Notes under the pieces: model-generated
Database searches by the model: none
The model's input: the letters and a program-made list of their open reading frames with translations, nothing else
What the model was told of the DNA's origin: nothing
Translations under genes and position numbers: made by a program
Shown here: one piece after another, positions 11,967-21,137 of the stretch
Position numbering within the stretch: position 1 is the first letter of the stretch
Layout of the letters: the number at the start of each line of letters is the position of its first letter
Origin: Terrisporobacter mayombei
GTDB lineage: Bacteria > Bacillota > Clostridia > Peptostreptococcales > Peptostreptococcaceae
Assembly: GCF_020748465.1 (NCBI RefSeq)
Contig: NZ_JAHZMP010000008.1
Location: forward strand, 1-64,000
Direction: 5' to 3'
Length of the DNA stretch: 64,000 nt

Positions 11967-11995
11967 AAAAAGGCCGCTTTAATAGTGGCCTTTTT
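11967..11995 (+). terminator. intrinsic terminator after rpmH
   Basis: AAAAAGGCC / GGCCTTTTT stem with a short loop and T-run, 5 nt after the rpmH stop. It probably attenuates transcription into rnpA. Confidence 0.85.
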
Positions 11996-12036
11996 ATGTA
12001 ATTTATTACATAGCTGTGTTTACGGAGGATATTAAT

Positions 12037-12378
12037 ATGAACTTTAAAGAAACACAAGGCTTAAAAAAAGATTCAGATTTTAGGAAAGTTTATAAATATG
12101 GAAAATCTATAGCGAATAGATTATTAGTTATGTATACGCTTCCAAACAAGTCGGATAATAATCGTGTTGGTATATCCGTTTCAAAAAAAGTAGGTAAGGC
12201 CAATGTGCGAAATAAAGCTAGAAGAAGAATAAAAGAATCATATAGGTTAAATATAGATGGTAATATAAAATCTGGTTATGACATAGTATTTATAGCTAGA
12301 GTTGCCATAAAGGATGCTGAATATATTGAGGTTGAAAAAGCAATGAAGCATTTGATTAAAAAGGTAAATTTATTTTAA
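12037..12378 (+). CDS. rnpA: ribonuclease P protein component
   Basis: A 113-aa RNase P protein with the RNR signature (RVGISVSKKVGKANVRNKARRR region) that binds pre-tRNA leaders and the catalytic RNA. I start it at ATG 12037 (MNFKETQGL) because GGAGG at 12024-12028 is ideally placed; a GTG seven codons upstream lacks a ribosome-binding site. It is conserved between rpmH and yidD. Confidence 0.96.
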   Translation: MNFKETQGLKKDSDFRKVYKYGKSIANRLLVMYTLPNKSDNNRVGISVSKKVGKANVRNKARRRIKESYRLNIDGNIKSGYDIVFIARVAIKDAEYIEVEKAMKHLIKKVNLF

Positions 12379-12420
12379 AACTGTACATATTTAATAACGT
12401 CTGTTTTATGGAGGTTAAAA

Positions 12421-12675
12421 TTGTTGAATAAAATAGCATATATATGGAAGGAAATAAATACATACTTATCGAAATTATGTATTTACTTAATAAGATTTTA
12501 CCAAAAATATATATCTCCTTTGAAGGGACCTACATGTAGGTTTTATCCTACTTGTTCTCAATACGCAATAGAAGCTTTCAAAAAATATGGATTGTTTAAA
12601 GGTATGTATTTGTCAATAAAAAGGGTTTTAAAGTGTCATCCATTTCATCCAGGAGGATACGATCCTCTAAAATAA
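12421..12675 (+). CDS. yidD: membrane protein insertion efficiency factor YidD
   Basis: An 84-aa protein with an amphipathic N-terminus and the family core [25 protein letters not shown], ending [12 protein letters not shown] (quoted in parts), including the conserved cysteines. YidD helps YidC insert membrane proteins. The start is TTG 12421 (or TTG 12424), 6-9 nt after GGAGG. It ends 23 nt before yidC. Confidence 0.93.
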   Translation: MLNKIAYIWKEINTYLSKLCIYLIRFYQKYISPLKGPTCRFYPTCSQYAIEAFKKYGLFKGMYLSIKRVLKCHPFHPGGYDPLK

Positions 12676-12698
12676 GCGTACTAATAGGAGGTATACAA

Positions 12699-13448
12699 TT
12701 GAGTATTATAAGTAATGTATTAGGTCATATACTTAAAGTTATTTTTGAGTTTGTGAATAATTATGGATTGTCTATAGTTGTATTTACGCTATTTGTAAGA
12801 TTATTATTAGTCCCTTTAATGGTAAAACAAATAAGATCTCAAAAAGCAATGCAAGACATCCAACCTAAAATAAAGGAAATTCAAGAAAAATATAAAAATA
12901 AGCCAGAAAAACAGCAAGAAGAGCTAATGAAGATTTATAAAGAAGCAAAGATTAATCCACTAGCTGGTTGTTTGCCATTATTAATACAAATGCCTATCTT
13001 AATAGGACTATTTAATGTATTAAGAGAACCTGTACTTTATGGTGTATTTCCAAATGCAGATGTGGCAGCACAAGCAGCGCAAGCAGGTTTCTTATGGATA
13101 AAAGATATTTCTGCAACAGGAAGTATCAGTCTAGCATTACTTTCAGGTATAAGTGCTTACTTCATGCAAAAAATGATGTCTACTGGGGATGCGCAAACTG
13201 AAAATATGATGAAAAGTATGACTTATGTAATGTCAGCAATGTCATTATTCTGGGGATATACTTTCCAAGCAGGTCTTGCAATATATTGGATAACAAGTAA
13301 CTTGTTCTCTATAGCTCAATATCAATTAATAACAAGTCCTTTAAAAGCTAAACTGGCTGATTCTAAGGAGGCAGTAGTTAAAGATGAAAAATCAGGAAAA
13401 CCTAACAGCAATGCAAAGTCAGACAAAAAAGATAGAAATAAAAAGTAA
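12699..13448 (+). CDS. yidC: membrane protein insertase YidC (SpoIIIJ/Oxa1 family)
   Basis: A 249-aa Oxa1-family insertase with about five membrane segments. The first transmembrane helix contains the conserved arginine (FTLFVRLLLVPL) that forms the hydrophilic groove. A charged coil (QKAMQDIQPKIKEIQEKYKN) and a Lys/Asp-rich C-terminal tail are also present. I choose TTG 12699 because AGGAGG (12687-12692) is 6 nt upstream; the frame is open 22 codons earlier, overlapping yidD. The 3' end overlaps jag by 65 bp. Confidence 0.94.
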   Translation: MSIISNVLGHILKVIFEFVNNYGLSIVVFTLFVRLLLVPLMVKQIRSQKAMQDIQPKIKEIQEKYKNKPEKQQEELMKIYKEAKINPLAGCLPLLIQMPILIGLFNVLREPVLYGVFPNADVAAQAAQAGFLWIKDISATGSISLALLSGISAYFMQKMMSTGDAQTENMMKSMTYVMSAMSLFWGYTFQAGLAIYWITSNLFSIAQYQLITSPLKAKLADSKEAVVKDEKSGKPNSNAKSDKKDRNKK

Positions 13449-14049
13449 GACTAAAGAAGAAGCGATTCAATCAGCATTACTGGAATTAGGCGTTGAAGAA
13501 AAAGACATCGAAGTAAATGTTATTCAAAATCCTTCTAAGGGGTTTCTAGGATTCCTAGGTGCTAAAGAGGGAATATACGAAGTAACGGTAATAAAAAAAG
13601 AAGAAATAGAAATTGCTAGAGAATTTATAGAAAGCATTCTATTAAAATCCAAGATAAATGCTAAAGTTAATGCCACTCAAGAGGATAACTTAATTAAAAT
13701 TAGCATTGAAGGAAAAGAAGCTACTTGTTTAATTGGAAGAAGAGGAGAAACTCTTGATGCAGTACAATTTTTAACTGGACTAGCTTTAAATAAAATCAAT
13801 AAAGATTCTCATATGAGAGTATTAGTTGATATAGAAAATTATAGAAATAAAAGAGAAGAATCATTAGTTAGATATGCTAGAAAAGTTGCTCGTGAAGTAG
13901 CAAAGACTAGAAGAATAAAAAAATTGGACTATATGAATCCTTATGAAAGAAGAATAGTTCATTCAGCTTTACAAAACGATAGGTATGTAATTACTTATAG
14001 TGAAGGAACAGATCCATATAGAAGACTAGTGATTGAATATAAAAGATAA
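13384..14049 (+). CDS. jag: Jag/KhpB RNA-binding protein
   Basis: A 221-aa protein with an N-terminal Jag_N domain (KSKTKEEAIQSALLELGV), a KH domain (LIGRRGETLDAVQFL) and a C-terminal R3H domain (RRIVHSALQND). KhpB-type proteins bind RNA and affect cell-wall growth and sporulation. Its start lies inside the end of yidC, with AAGGAGG at 13365-13371, so translation is probably coupled. Confidence 0.93.
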   Translation: MKNQENLTAMQSQTKKIEIKSKTKEEAIQSALLELGVEEKDIEVNVIQNPSKGFLGFLGAKEGIYEVTVIKKEEIEIAREFIESILLKSKINAKVNATQEDNLIKISIEGKEATCLIGRRGETLDAVQFLTGLALNKINKDSHMRVLVDIENYRNKREESLVRYARKVAREVAKTRRIKKLDYMNPYERRIVHSALQNDRYVITYSEGTDPYRRLVIEYKR

Positions 14050-14054
14050 AATTC

Positions 14055-14088
14055 AAACCTCCTAACTATTTAGGGGGTTTAATTTTTG
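14055..14088 (+). terminator. intrinsic terminator after jag
   Basis: AAACCTCCTA / TAGGGGGTTT stem (one wobble pair) followed by a T-rich tail. It closes the rnpA-jag unit. Confidence 0.8.
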
Positions 14089-14176
14089 TAATTTATTTAA
14101 TATAATGATAAAATTAAGGTTATAATTTTAAATAATAGTTAAGAATTTAAAATAGATTAAATATAGAGGTGATATC

Positions 14177-15556
14177 ATGTTTATAGATGATACTATAGCA
14201 GCAATTGCAACAGCGCCAGGAGAAGGTGGAATAGGCATAATAAGAATTAGTGGAAGTAAATCACTTTCAGTAGCTGAGGAGATATTTAAATCTGTTTCAG
14301 GAAAAAATATAACAGATTACAACACTCGTACTTTAATATATGGCCATATATTAGATGGTGATAAAAAAATAGATGAAGTGTTGCTTGCTTTTATGAAAGG
14401 ACCTAATTCTTATACAGCAGAAGATGTAATTGAAATAAATTGCCACGGTGGATTTATTTCAGTAAAAAAAATATTAGAATTAATATTAAGTAAAGACGTA
14501 AGACTTGCTGATGAAGGTGAGTTTACAAAGAGAGCATTCTTGAATGGAAGAATAGATTTATCTCAAGCAGAAGCTGTAATTGATGTAATTAAAGCAAAAA
14601 CAGATAAGGCCCAAGAGGTGGCTCAAAGTCATTTAAGTGGTGTTTTAGCTAATAAAATAAAAGAGTTAAGATTTAAGGTAACGGAAGTTTTAGCTCATTT
14701 AACAGTTTCAATAGATTTTAGTGAAGAAGATGTTGAGGAAATAACTTATGCAATGCTTATTGAGAGTGCACAAGGATTAAGAAGTGAAATAAAATCACTG
14801 TATGACTCAGCTGAAAGCGGAAAAGTTTTAAGAGACGGCCTAAAAACAGTTATAGTTGGTAAACCAAATGTAGGAAAATCATCATTACTAAACTATATTT
14901 TAGGAGAAAACAGAGCCATAGTTACTGAAATAGCTGGAACAACAAGAGATGTAATAGAAGAGTTCGTTAATATAAAGGGAATTCCTTTAAAAATTGTTGA
15001 TACAGCAGGTATAAGAGAAACAGAAGATATAGTTGAAAAAATAGGTGTAGAAAAGTCTAGAGAATCATTTAACTCAGCAGACTTAGTAATAATCGTAATA
15101 GATGGTTCAAAAGAATTGTCACAAGAAGACAAAGAAATATTAGAACAAGCAGTAGATAAAAAGACTATTGTTTTGTTAAATAAAAATGACCTTGACCAAG
15201 TTGTATCAGAGGAAGAAATAGCTAAATATGTTGACAAGGATAGTATAATAAAAATATCAGCATTAAAAAATGAAGGTATCGAACAGGTTCACAATAAAAT
15301 AGAATCTATGGTATTTAAAGGGGATATAAGAAATAACTCAAGTGTAGTTGTTACAAACTCTAGACATAAAGATGCCCTACTAAAAGCGTACAATGCTATA
15401 AATGATGCTATAGATGGAATAGATCAAAGACTACCTTATGATTTCATAGAAGTTGATTTTAAGAATATATGGGATTATTTAGGGTATATAAATGGAGATA
15501 CTGTACAGGAAGATTTACTAGATACTATATTTGCAAACTTCTGTATTGGGAAATAA
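14177..15556 (+). CDS. mnmE: tRNA modification GTPase MnmE
   Basis: A 459-aa protein with an N-terminal tetrahydrofolate-binding domain, helical domain and inserted G domain (GKPNVGKSS P-loop, DTAGIRE, NKND), ending in the catalytic C-x-G-K (FCIGK). With MnmG it makes the carboxymethylaminomethyl modification at wobble uridine 34. The ribosome-binding site is GAGGTG. The downstream partner mnmG is 93 bp away across a parS-like site. Confidence 0.97.
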   Translation: MFIDDTIAAIATAPGEGGIGIIRISGSKSLSVAEEIFKSVSGKNITDYNTRTLIYGHILDGDKKIDEVLLAFMKGPNSYTAEDVIEINCHGGFISVKKILELILSKDVRLADEGEFTKRAFLNGRIDLSQAEAVIDVIKAKTDKAQEVAQSHLSGVLANKIKELRFKVTEVLAHLTVSIDFSEEDVEEITYAMLIESAQGLRSEIKSLYDSAESGKVLRDGLKTVIVGKPNVGKSSLLNYILGENRAIVTEIAGTTRDVIEEFVNIKGIPLKIVDTAGIRETEDIVEKIGVEKSRESFNSADLVIIVIDGSKELSQEDKEILEQAVDKKTIVLLNKNDLDQVVSEEEIAKYVDKDSIIKISALKNEGIEQVHNKIESMVFKGDIRNNSSVVVTNSRHKDALLKAYNAINDAIDGIDQRLPYDFIEVDFKNIWDYLGYINGDTVQEDLLDTIFANFCIGK

Positions 15557-15612
15557 ATAAAATAAACTTAAATAAAGTTACTTTATAAATGAAACGATTA
15601 ATAAGATATTAA

Positions 15613-15628
15613 CGTTTAACGTGAAACA
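15613..15628. promoter_or_regulatory. parS: parS-like ParB-binding site
   Basis: CGTTTAACGTGAAACA matches the ParB consensus TGTTTCACGTGAAACA at 14 of 16 positions. It lies in the mnmE-mnmG gap, 4.4 kb from the parA-parB genes. Origin-proximal parS sites are where ParB loads and recruits condensin. Confidence 0.7.
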
Positions 15629-15649
15629 TTATTTAAGAAAGGAGAAAAC

Positions 15650-17545
15650 ATGCAAACATATAATGCAGGAAGTTATGATGTAATTGTTGTTGGAGCAGGA
15701 CATGCTGGATGTGAAGCGGCATTAGCTACAGCGAGAATGGGTCATAAAACACTAATAATAACACTAACACTAGATTCGATTGGAATGATGCCATGTAACC
15801 CATCTATAGGTGGAACTGGTAAAGGACAATTAGTAAGAGAAATAGATGCTCTTGGTGGAGAAATGGGTATAAATGTAGACAAGACATTTATACAAAGTAG
15901 AATGTTAAATACAGCAAAAGGACCAGCTGTACATTCTTTAAGAGCACAAGCAGACAAGTTTAAATATCACACAGAAATGAAAAAAACTCTTGAAAACGAG
16001 CCAAACCTTGATATAGCTATGGATGAAGTTGTAGATATACTTCATGATGGACAAGTGGTAACAGGAGTAGTAACTAAATTAGGATGTGCTTATAATGCTA
16101 AAGCAGTTATACTTGCAACTGGAGTTTACTTAAATTCATTAATTTATATAGGAGAAGGAACATTTAAAGAAGGCCCTAATGGATTAGGATATGCGACTTA
16201 TTTAACAGATAAATTAGTTGATTTAGGTTTAAATATGAGAAGATTCAAAACAGGTACTCCTGCTAGAATTCATAAGGATAGTATAGATTTCTCTCAAATG
16301 GAAATCCAAGAGGGAGATGAGAGAATAACTCCATTCTCTTTTATGAGTGAAAATTTACAGATAGATCAAGTGCCTTGTTATTTAGCAAGAACAAATACAG
16401 ATACACATAAAGTTATTATGAATAACATTGGAAGATCTGCTATGTATAGTGGAAAAGTTAATGCTACAGGGGCGAGATATTGTCCATCAATAGAAGATAA
16501 AGTTGTGAGATTCAATGATAAAGAATCACATCAAACATTTATTGAGCCAGAAGGACTAGATACAAAAGAAATGTATATTCAAGGTATATCAACAAGCTTA
16601 CCTTTTGAAGTACAAGTTCAAATATACAAATCAATGAAAGGTCTTGAAAATGCTAAAATAATGAGACCTGCTTATGCAATTGAATATGACTGCATAGATC
16701 CAACTCAATTAAAAGCTACTTTGGAAATAAAAGTAACTGAAAATTTATACAGTGCAGGTCAATTTAATGGTACTTCAGGATATGAAGAAGCAGCAGCTCA
16801 AGGTCTTATAGCAGGTATAAATGCTGCTCTAAAAATAGAAGGTAAAGAACCTTTTATACTAGATAGATCAGAGGGATATATAGGAGTTCTTATAGATGAC
16901 TTAGTTACTAAAGGAACTAATGAACCTTATAGAATGATGACTTCTAGAGCAGAATATAGATTATACTTAAGACAAGATAATGCAGATATGAGACTCACAG
17001 AAAAAGGTCATGATATAGGTCTTGTTAAAGAAGACAGATACGAAAGATATATTGCTAAAAAAGCAGAAGTTGAAAAAGAATTAGAAAGACTAAAAACAGA
17101 AAGAGTAACACCAAAAGAGGTTAACCATATATTAGCTGAAGTTGGTGGTTCAGAAATAAAAGTCGGTTTATCTTTATATGAATTCCTGAAGCGTCCGGAA
17201 GTTACCTATAGCATTTTAGAACAAATAGGAAAAGATGCTGGAGAAGAAGTATCTGATGATGTTAAAGAGCAATGTGTAATTATGTCTAAATACGAAGGAT
17301 ATATAGATAAACAATTAAAGCAAATAGATCAATTCAAAAAATTAGAAAATAGAAAGCTTCCTGAAGATATAAACTATTCTTCAATAGATGGTTTAAGATT
17401 AGAAGCTAGACAAAAGCTAGATGCTATAAAACCAGTATCTATAGGACAAGCTTCTCGTATTTCTGGGGTATCTCCTGCAGATATATCAGTTTTACTTATT
17501 TATTTAGAACAAATGAGAAAAACTAGAGGAGGAAGTAATGAATAA
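15650..17545 (+). CDS. mnmG: tRNA uridine-34 modification enzyme MnmG (GidA)
   Basis: A 631-aa FAD enzyme. The N-terminal dinucleotide-binding motif is [12 protein letters not shown], followed by the family blocks [11 protein letters not shown] and KTGTPAR and the [11 protein letters not shown] region; a helical C-terminal domain binds MnmE. It is the usual length. It overlaps rsmG by 8 bp. The ribosome-binding site AAGGAG lies 7 nt before ATG. Confidence 0.97.
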   Translation: MQTYNAGSYDVIVVGAGHAGCEAALATARMGHKTLIITLTLDSIGMMPCNPSIGGTGKGQLVREIDALGGEMGINVDKTFIQSRMLNTAKGPAVHSLRAQADKFKYHTEMKKTLENEPNLDIAMDEVVDILHDGQVVTGVVTKLGCAYNAKAVILATGVYLNSLIYIGEGTFKEGPNGLGYATYLTDKLVDLGLNMRRFKTGTPARIHKDSIDFSQMEIQEGDERITPFSFMSENLQIDQVPCYLARTNTDTHKVIMNNIGRSAMYSGKVNATGARYCPSIEDKVVRFNDKESHQTFIEPEGLDTKEMYIQGISTSLPFEVQVQIYKSMKGLENAKIMRPAYAIEYDCIDPTQLKATLEIKVTENLYSAGQFNGTSGYEEAAAQGLIAGINAALKIEGKEPFILDRSEGYIGVLIDDLVTKGTNEPYRMMTSRAEYRLYLRQDNADMRLTEKGHDIGLVKEDRYERYIAKKAEVEKELERLKTERVTPKEVNHILAEVGGSEIKVGLSLYEFLKRPEVTYSILEQIGKDAGEEVSDDVKEQCVIMSKYEGYIDKQLKQIDQFKKLENRKLPEDINYSSIDGLRLEARQKLDAIKPVSIGQASRISGVSPADISVLLIYLEQMRKTRGGSNE

Positions 17546-18257
17546 CCTAGAAGTATTAAAAGCAGGTATAGAAGATTTTGGCCTAGAAGCTACTGATGAA
17601 AAACTTCAAAGCTTAAAGAAATACAGAGAAATATTAGTTGAATGGAACAAAGTAATGAATTTAACAGGTATAGAGGAAGAGAGAGAAGTATATATTAAGC
17701 ACTTTCTAGACTCTATATCAGCTGTAACTAATAATTATATAAGTGATGGTATATCATTGATAGACGTGGGTACTGGGGCAGGTTTTCCTGGTATGCCACT
17801 AAAAATTTGCTTAGATAACTTAAATCTAACCTTATTAGATTCGCTAAATAAAAGAATAAGTTTTTTACAAGAAGTGGCTAGTGAATTAAATTTAAAAGGG
17901 ATAGAATTTATTCATGGCAGAGCTGAAGATTTTGGTAAAAGTGAGGAATACAGAGAACAGTATGATGTAGCTACAGCAAGAGCTGTCGCCGGATTACCAA
18001 TATTAATGGAGTTTTGTGTTCCGTTTGTAAAAGTTGGGGGATATTTTATATGTCTAAAAGGACCAAATGCTAACTTAGAACTAGAAGAGTCAAAAGCAGC
18101 TATGGAAACTTTGGGGATAGAATTTGTTGAAAAAATAGATATTAAGTTACCTGATTTAGAATTAAATCATAATATATTAGTATTCAAAAAAATTAAGAGT
18201 ACCCCATCAAAATATCCAAGAAAAGCAGGCAAACCATCTAAAAATCCTATAAAATAA
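17538..18257 (+). CDS. rsmG: 16S rRNA (guanine-527-N7)-methyltransferase RsmG
   Basis: A 239-aa Rossmann methyltransferase with SAM motif [13 protein letters not shown] and the [14 protein letters not shown] blocks characteristic of RsmG (GidB). The C-terminal 20 residues are Lys/Pro-rich, as in clostridial homologues. It overlaps mnmG, and AGAGGAGG within the mnmG end serves as ribosome-binding site. Loss of rsmG gives low-level streptomycin resistance in other bacteria. Confidence 0.95.
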   Translation: MNNLEVLKAGIEDFGLEATDEKLQSLKKYREILVEWNKVMNLTGIEEEREVYIKHFLDSISAVTNNYISDGISLIDVGTGAGFPGMPLKICLDNLNLTLLDSLNKRISFLQEVASELNLKGIEFIHGRAEDFGKSEEYREQYDVATARAVAGLPILMEFCVPFVKVGGYFICLKGPNANLELEESKAAMETLGIEFVEKIDIKLPDLELNHNILVFKKIKSTPSKYPRKAGKPSKNPIK

Positions 18258-18307
18258 ATAATATAGAGAAATATAGAAGGAAAATAATATTAAATGAAGA
18301 AATAAAT

Positions 18308-18340
18308 ACTCATAAAGGGAAGTAACTTTCCTTTATGAGT
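18308..18340 (+). terminator. hairpin after rsmG
   Basis: Perfect 11-bp stem ACTCATAAAGG / CCTTTATGAGT. No T-run follows on either strand, so it may be a weak terminator or an mRNA-end stabiliser. Confidence 0.5.
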
Positions 18341-18405
18341 AGAAAATCAAAATAAATTTACATAAATTGCAGTAAAAATATATTTATCAATAAGAGAGGG
18401 ATGTT

Positions 18406-19191
18406 ATGGAAGAAAAAATAGTTAAAGAGATACCAGTTGATAAAATAATTCCTAATCCATATCAACCAAGAAAAGTATTTTCAATCAATGCATTAGAAGA
18501 ATTAAGTAAATCTATAAAAGAGTACGGAATACTTCAACCAATTACTGTTAGACAAAAAGAAGATGGATATGAGTTAGTTGCGGGGGAAAGAAGACTAAGG
18601 GCAGCAAAGTTGGCTGAGCTAAAAACTATACCAGCGATAATAAATAATATGTCAGATCAATATTCTGCAGTTCTAGCTTTATTAGAAAATTTACAAAGAG
18701 AAGATTTGAACTTTATAGAGGAATCTCTAGGATATGAGAATTTAATAAAAGAGCATAATTTTACGCAACAACAGTTGGCTGAAAAATTAGGTAAAAATCA
18801 ATCAACTATAGCTAATAAACTTAGAATATTAAAACTTCCTGATACTGTAAAGCAATATCTTGTTGAGAATGGTTTAACTGAAAGACATGCAAGAGCATTG
18901 CTTAAGTTACCTAATGAAGAACTAATGATGGAAATTATTCAAAAAGTAGTTAAACAAGAACTTACAGTTAAGAAAACGGAAAAATTAATTAATGATACAT
19001 TGGAAGCTTTAAAAGCAGAGAGTGAACCTGAAAAGAAACAGAATATAAAATGTTCAGTAGGTATTAGAATATATCTTAATACATTAAAACAAGCATATGA
19101 TGCCATAAAGAATACAGGAATTGAAGCAAAGTATAATGAAATAGATAAGGGAGATTACATGGAAGTTGTAGTCAAAATTCCTAAAAAATAA
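18406..19191 (+). CDS. noc: nucleoid occlusion protein Noc (ParB paralogue)
   Basis: A 261-aa ParB-fold protein. The N-terminal CTPase/ParB motifs (NPYQPRKVF; GERRLRAAKL; ENLQREDLNFIEE) are followed by a KorB-like helix-turn-helix (FTQQQLAEKLGKNQSTIANKL) and a C-terminal dimer domain. Its place between rsmG and parA matches Noc, which binds its own DNA sites and blocks division over the nucleoid. A second ParB-family gene (20023) is the true segregation ParB. The split is inferred from gene order and the shorter C-terminal region. Confidence 0.82.
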   Translation: MEEKIVKEIPVDKIIPNPYQPRKVFSINALEELSKSIKEYGILQPITVRQKEDGYELVAGERRLRAAKLAELKTIPAIINNMSDQYSAVLALLENLQREDLNFIEESLGYENLIKEHNFTQQQLAEKLGKNQSTIANKLRILKLPDTVKQYLVENGLTERHARALLKLPNEELMMEIIQKVVKQELTVKKTEKLINDTLEALKAESEPEKKQNIKCSVGIRIYLNTLKQAYDAIKNTGIEAKYNEIDKGDYMEVVVKIPKK

Positions 19192-19193
19192 GG

Positions 19194-19221
19194 GGTTACT
19201 GCTTAGCAGTAATCTTTTTTT
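19194..19221 (+). terminator. intrinsic terminator after noc
   Basis: GGTTACTGC / GCAGTAATC stem with a TTA loop and a run of eight T. Confidence 0.85.
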
Positions 19222-19247
19222 AAAAGAAGAAAAAGGGGGAAATCTTT

Positions 19248-20021
19248 ATGGGAAAATCTGTAGCAATTTTTAACCAAAAAGGTGGAGTAGGAAAGACGAC
19301 AACTAATGTTAACTTAAGTGCAAGTTTAGGACAATTAGGGAAAAAAGTATTAGTTTTAGACATGGATCCCCAAGGGAATACCACTAGTGGTTATGGAATT
19401 GATAAAAATACTGTAGAAAATACTATATATGAAGTTATAATAGATGGTTTAGATATAAGAGAAGCTATTATTTACACAGAATTTGATAATATACATATTG
19501 TAGCATCAGCTAGTGAGTTGGCTGGAGCAGAAATAGAGTTGGCAAATGAAAGCGATAGAGAGTATAAGTTAAAAGATAGTATAGACAAAATCAAAGATGA
19601 ATATGACTATATTTTTATAGACTGTCCTCCTTCTTTAGGCATGCTTACTATAAACTCATTGACTGCAGTTGATAGTGTTTTAATACCTATACAATGTGAG
19701 TACTATGCATTAGAAGGTGTAAGTCAACTGATGTCAACCTATAAATTAGTAAAAAAGAGATTGAATCCTAAGATTGAAATACAGGGTGTAGTTCTTAGTA
19801 TGTTTGATGGAAGAGCAAATTTATCTATTCAAGTTGTTGAAGAAGTAAAAAAATACTTCAAAGGGAGTGTATACACTACATTAATTCCTAGAAATGTAAG
19901 ACTTGCTGAGGCACCAAGCTATGGAAAACCGGTGATTTATTATGATTCAAAATGTAGGGGAACATTAGCATATAAAGAGTTAGCGGAAGAATTTATCGAA
20001 TTAGAGGAGGATGTAATATAG
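19248..20021 (+). CDS. parA: chromosome partitioning ATPase ParA (Soj)
   Basis: A 257-aa deviant-Walker ATPase (QKGGVGKTTTNVNL; DMDPQGN; IFIDCPPSLG). ParA/Soj binds DNA nonspecifically as an ATP dimer, is stimulated by ParB, and in Firmicutes also controls DnaA. The start ATG follows AAGGGGGAA. parB starts 1 bp after its stop, so the two are coupled. Confidence 0.96.
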   Translation: MGKSVAIFNQKGGVGKTTTNVNLSASLGQLGKKVLVLDMDPQGNTTSGYGIDKNTVENTIYEVIIDGLDIREAIIYTEFDNIHIVASASELAGAEIELANESDREYKLKDSIDKIKDEYDYIFIDCPPSLGMLTINSLTAVDSVLIPIQCEYYALEGVSQLMSTYKLVKKRLNPKIEIQGVVLSMFDGRANLSIQVVEEVKKYFKGSVYTTLIPRNVRLAEAPSYGKPVIYYDSKCRGTLAYKELAEEFIELEEDVI

Positions 20022-20022
20022 T

Positions 20023-20892
20023 ATGGATAATACACCTAGAAGAAGTAAAAGATTAGGAAAAGGTCTTAGCGCTTTAATCCCTGAAATAAATGAAGAGGTT
20101 GATAAAAAAGAGATTGTACAAGTAAAATTAAGCAATATACGACCCAACAAAAACCAACCAAGAAAAGAATTTGATGAAGACAGAATAAAAGCCTTGTCTG
20201 ATTCCATAAAAAATGTGGGGGTGCTACAACCAATAGTTTTAAAGCCTACAGATGAGAATAATTATATGATTATAGCAGGTGAAAGAAGATACAGAGCATC
20301 TATTATGGCAGGAAAAGAAGAAATACCAGCAGTAATTAAGGATATACCAGTTAAAGATATAATGGAAATTGCACTTATAGAAAATTTACAAAGGGAAGAT
20401 TTAAATGCTATAGAAGAAGCTTTAGCCTATAAAAGTTTAATTGACAATTATAGGGTCACTCAAGAAGGGTTATCAGAAGCAGTTGGAAAAAGTCGCCCTC
20501 ACATTACCAATACTTTAAGATTACTAAATTTACAAAAAAAAGTAATTAAGATGATTGAAAATGGAGAAATAACACCAGGTCATGGAAAAGCATTGCTCAG
20601 AATAGAAAATCATAATCAGCAATTAGAAATAGCTAATAGAATAGTTAAAGAGGATTTATCTGTTAGAGTAGTAGAAGAAATAGCTAAAAAAATTATTTCT
20701 AACAAAGAGGTTAAGAAATCCCAAAAGAAACAAAAAGATATTTATATAGTTGATGCGGAAGAAAAACTTTCTAACATATTTGGAACACAGGTAAATATAT
20801 CAAAGGGTAAGAAAAAAGGTAAAATAGAAATAGTATACAATAATGAAGAAGACTTGAATGACATCTTGTCCATGATGATGGATGAAGATTAA
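20023..20892 (+). CDS. parB: chromosome partitioning protein ParB (Spo0J)
   Basis: A 289-aa ParB. It has the box I/II motifs NQPRKEF, GERRYRAS and ENLQREDLNAIEE of the CTP-binding domain, an HTH (VTQEGLSEAVGKSRPHITNTL), and a C-terminal dimerisation region rich in Lys and Glu. It spreads from parS sites and loads condensin near the origin. ATG 20023 follows GAGGATGTAATAT at the end of parA. Confidence 0.96.
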   Translation: MDNTPRRSKRLGKGLSALIPEINEEVDKKEIVQVKLSNIRPNKNQPRKEFDEDRIKALSDSIKNVGVLQPIVLKPTDENNYMIIAGERRYRASIMAGKEEIPAVIKDIPVKDIMEIALIENLQREDLNAIEEALAYKSLIDNYRVTQEGLSEAVGKSRPHITNTLRLLNLQKKVIKMIENGEITPGHGKALLRIENHNQQLEIANRIVKEDLSVRVVEEIAKKIISNKEVKKSQKKQKDIYIVDAEEKLSNIFGTQVNISKGKKKGKIEIVYNNEEDLNDILSMMMDED

Positions 20893-20899
20893 TAAATAT

Positions 20900-20935
20900 A
20901 AAGAAGGTATTAATTAAATTTATACCTTCTTTTTG
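20900..20935 (+). terminator. intrinsic terminator after parB
   Basis: AAGAAGGTAT / ATACCTTCTT stem followed by a T-run; it closes parA-parB. Confidence 0.85.
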
Positions 20936-21137
20936 TATGCTAAAAAATTATAAGTTTTATGAAAAAACTTATAGTGAAATTTTAATATTTAATGTGTTTT
21001 TTTATAATATTAAATATTTATACACAAAAAATATAATTAGAAAAAGGAATATTTTAATGATGTTTTTAATGTAAATATAAGTTATAATTATATTATAAAA
21101 TGATAATAACTTAAAAAAGGAGGGGAGTAAATAATAA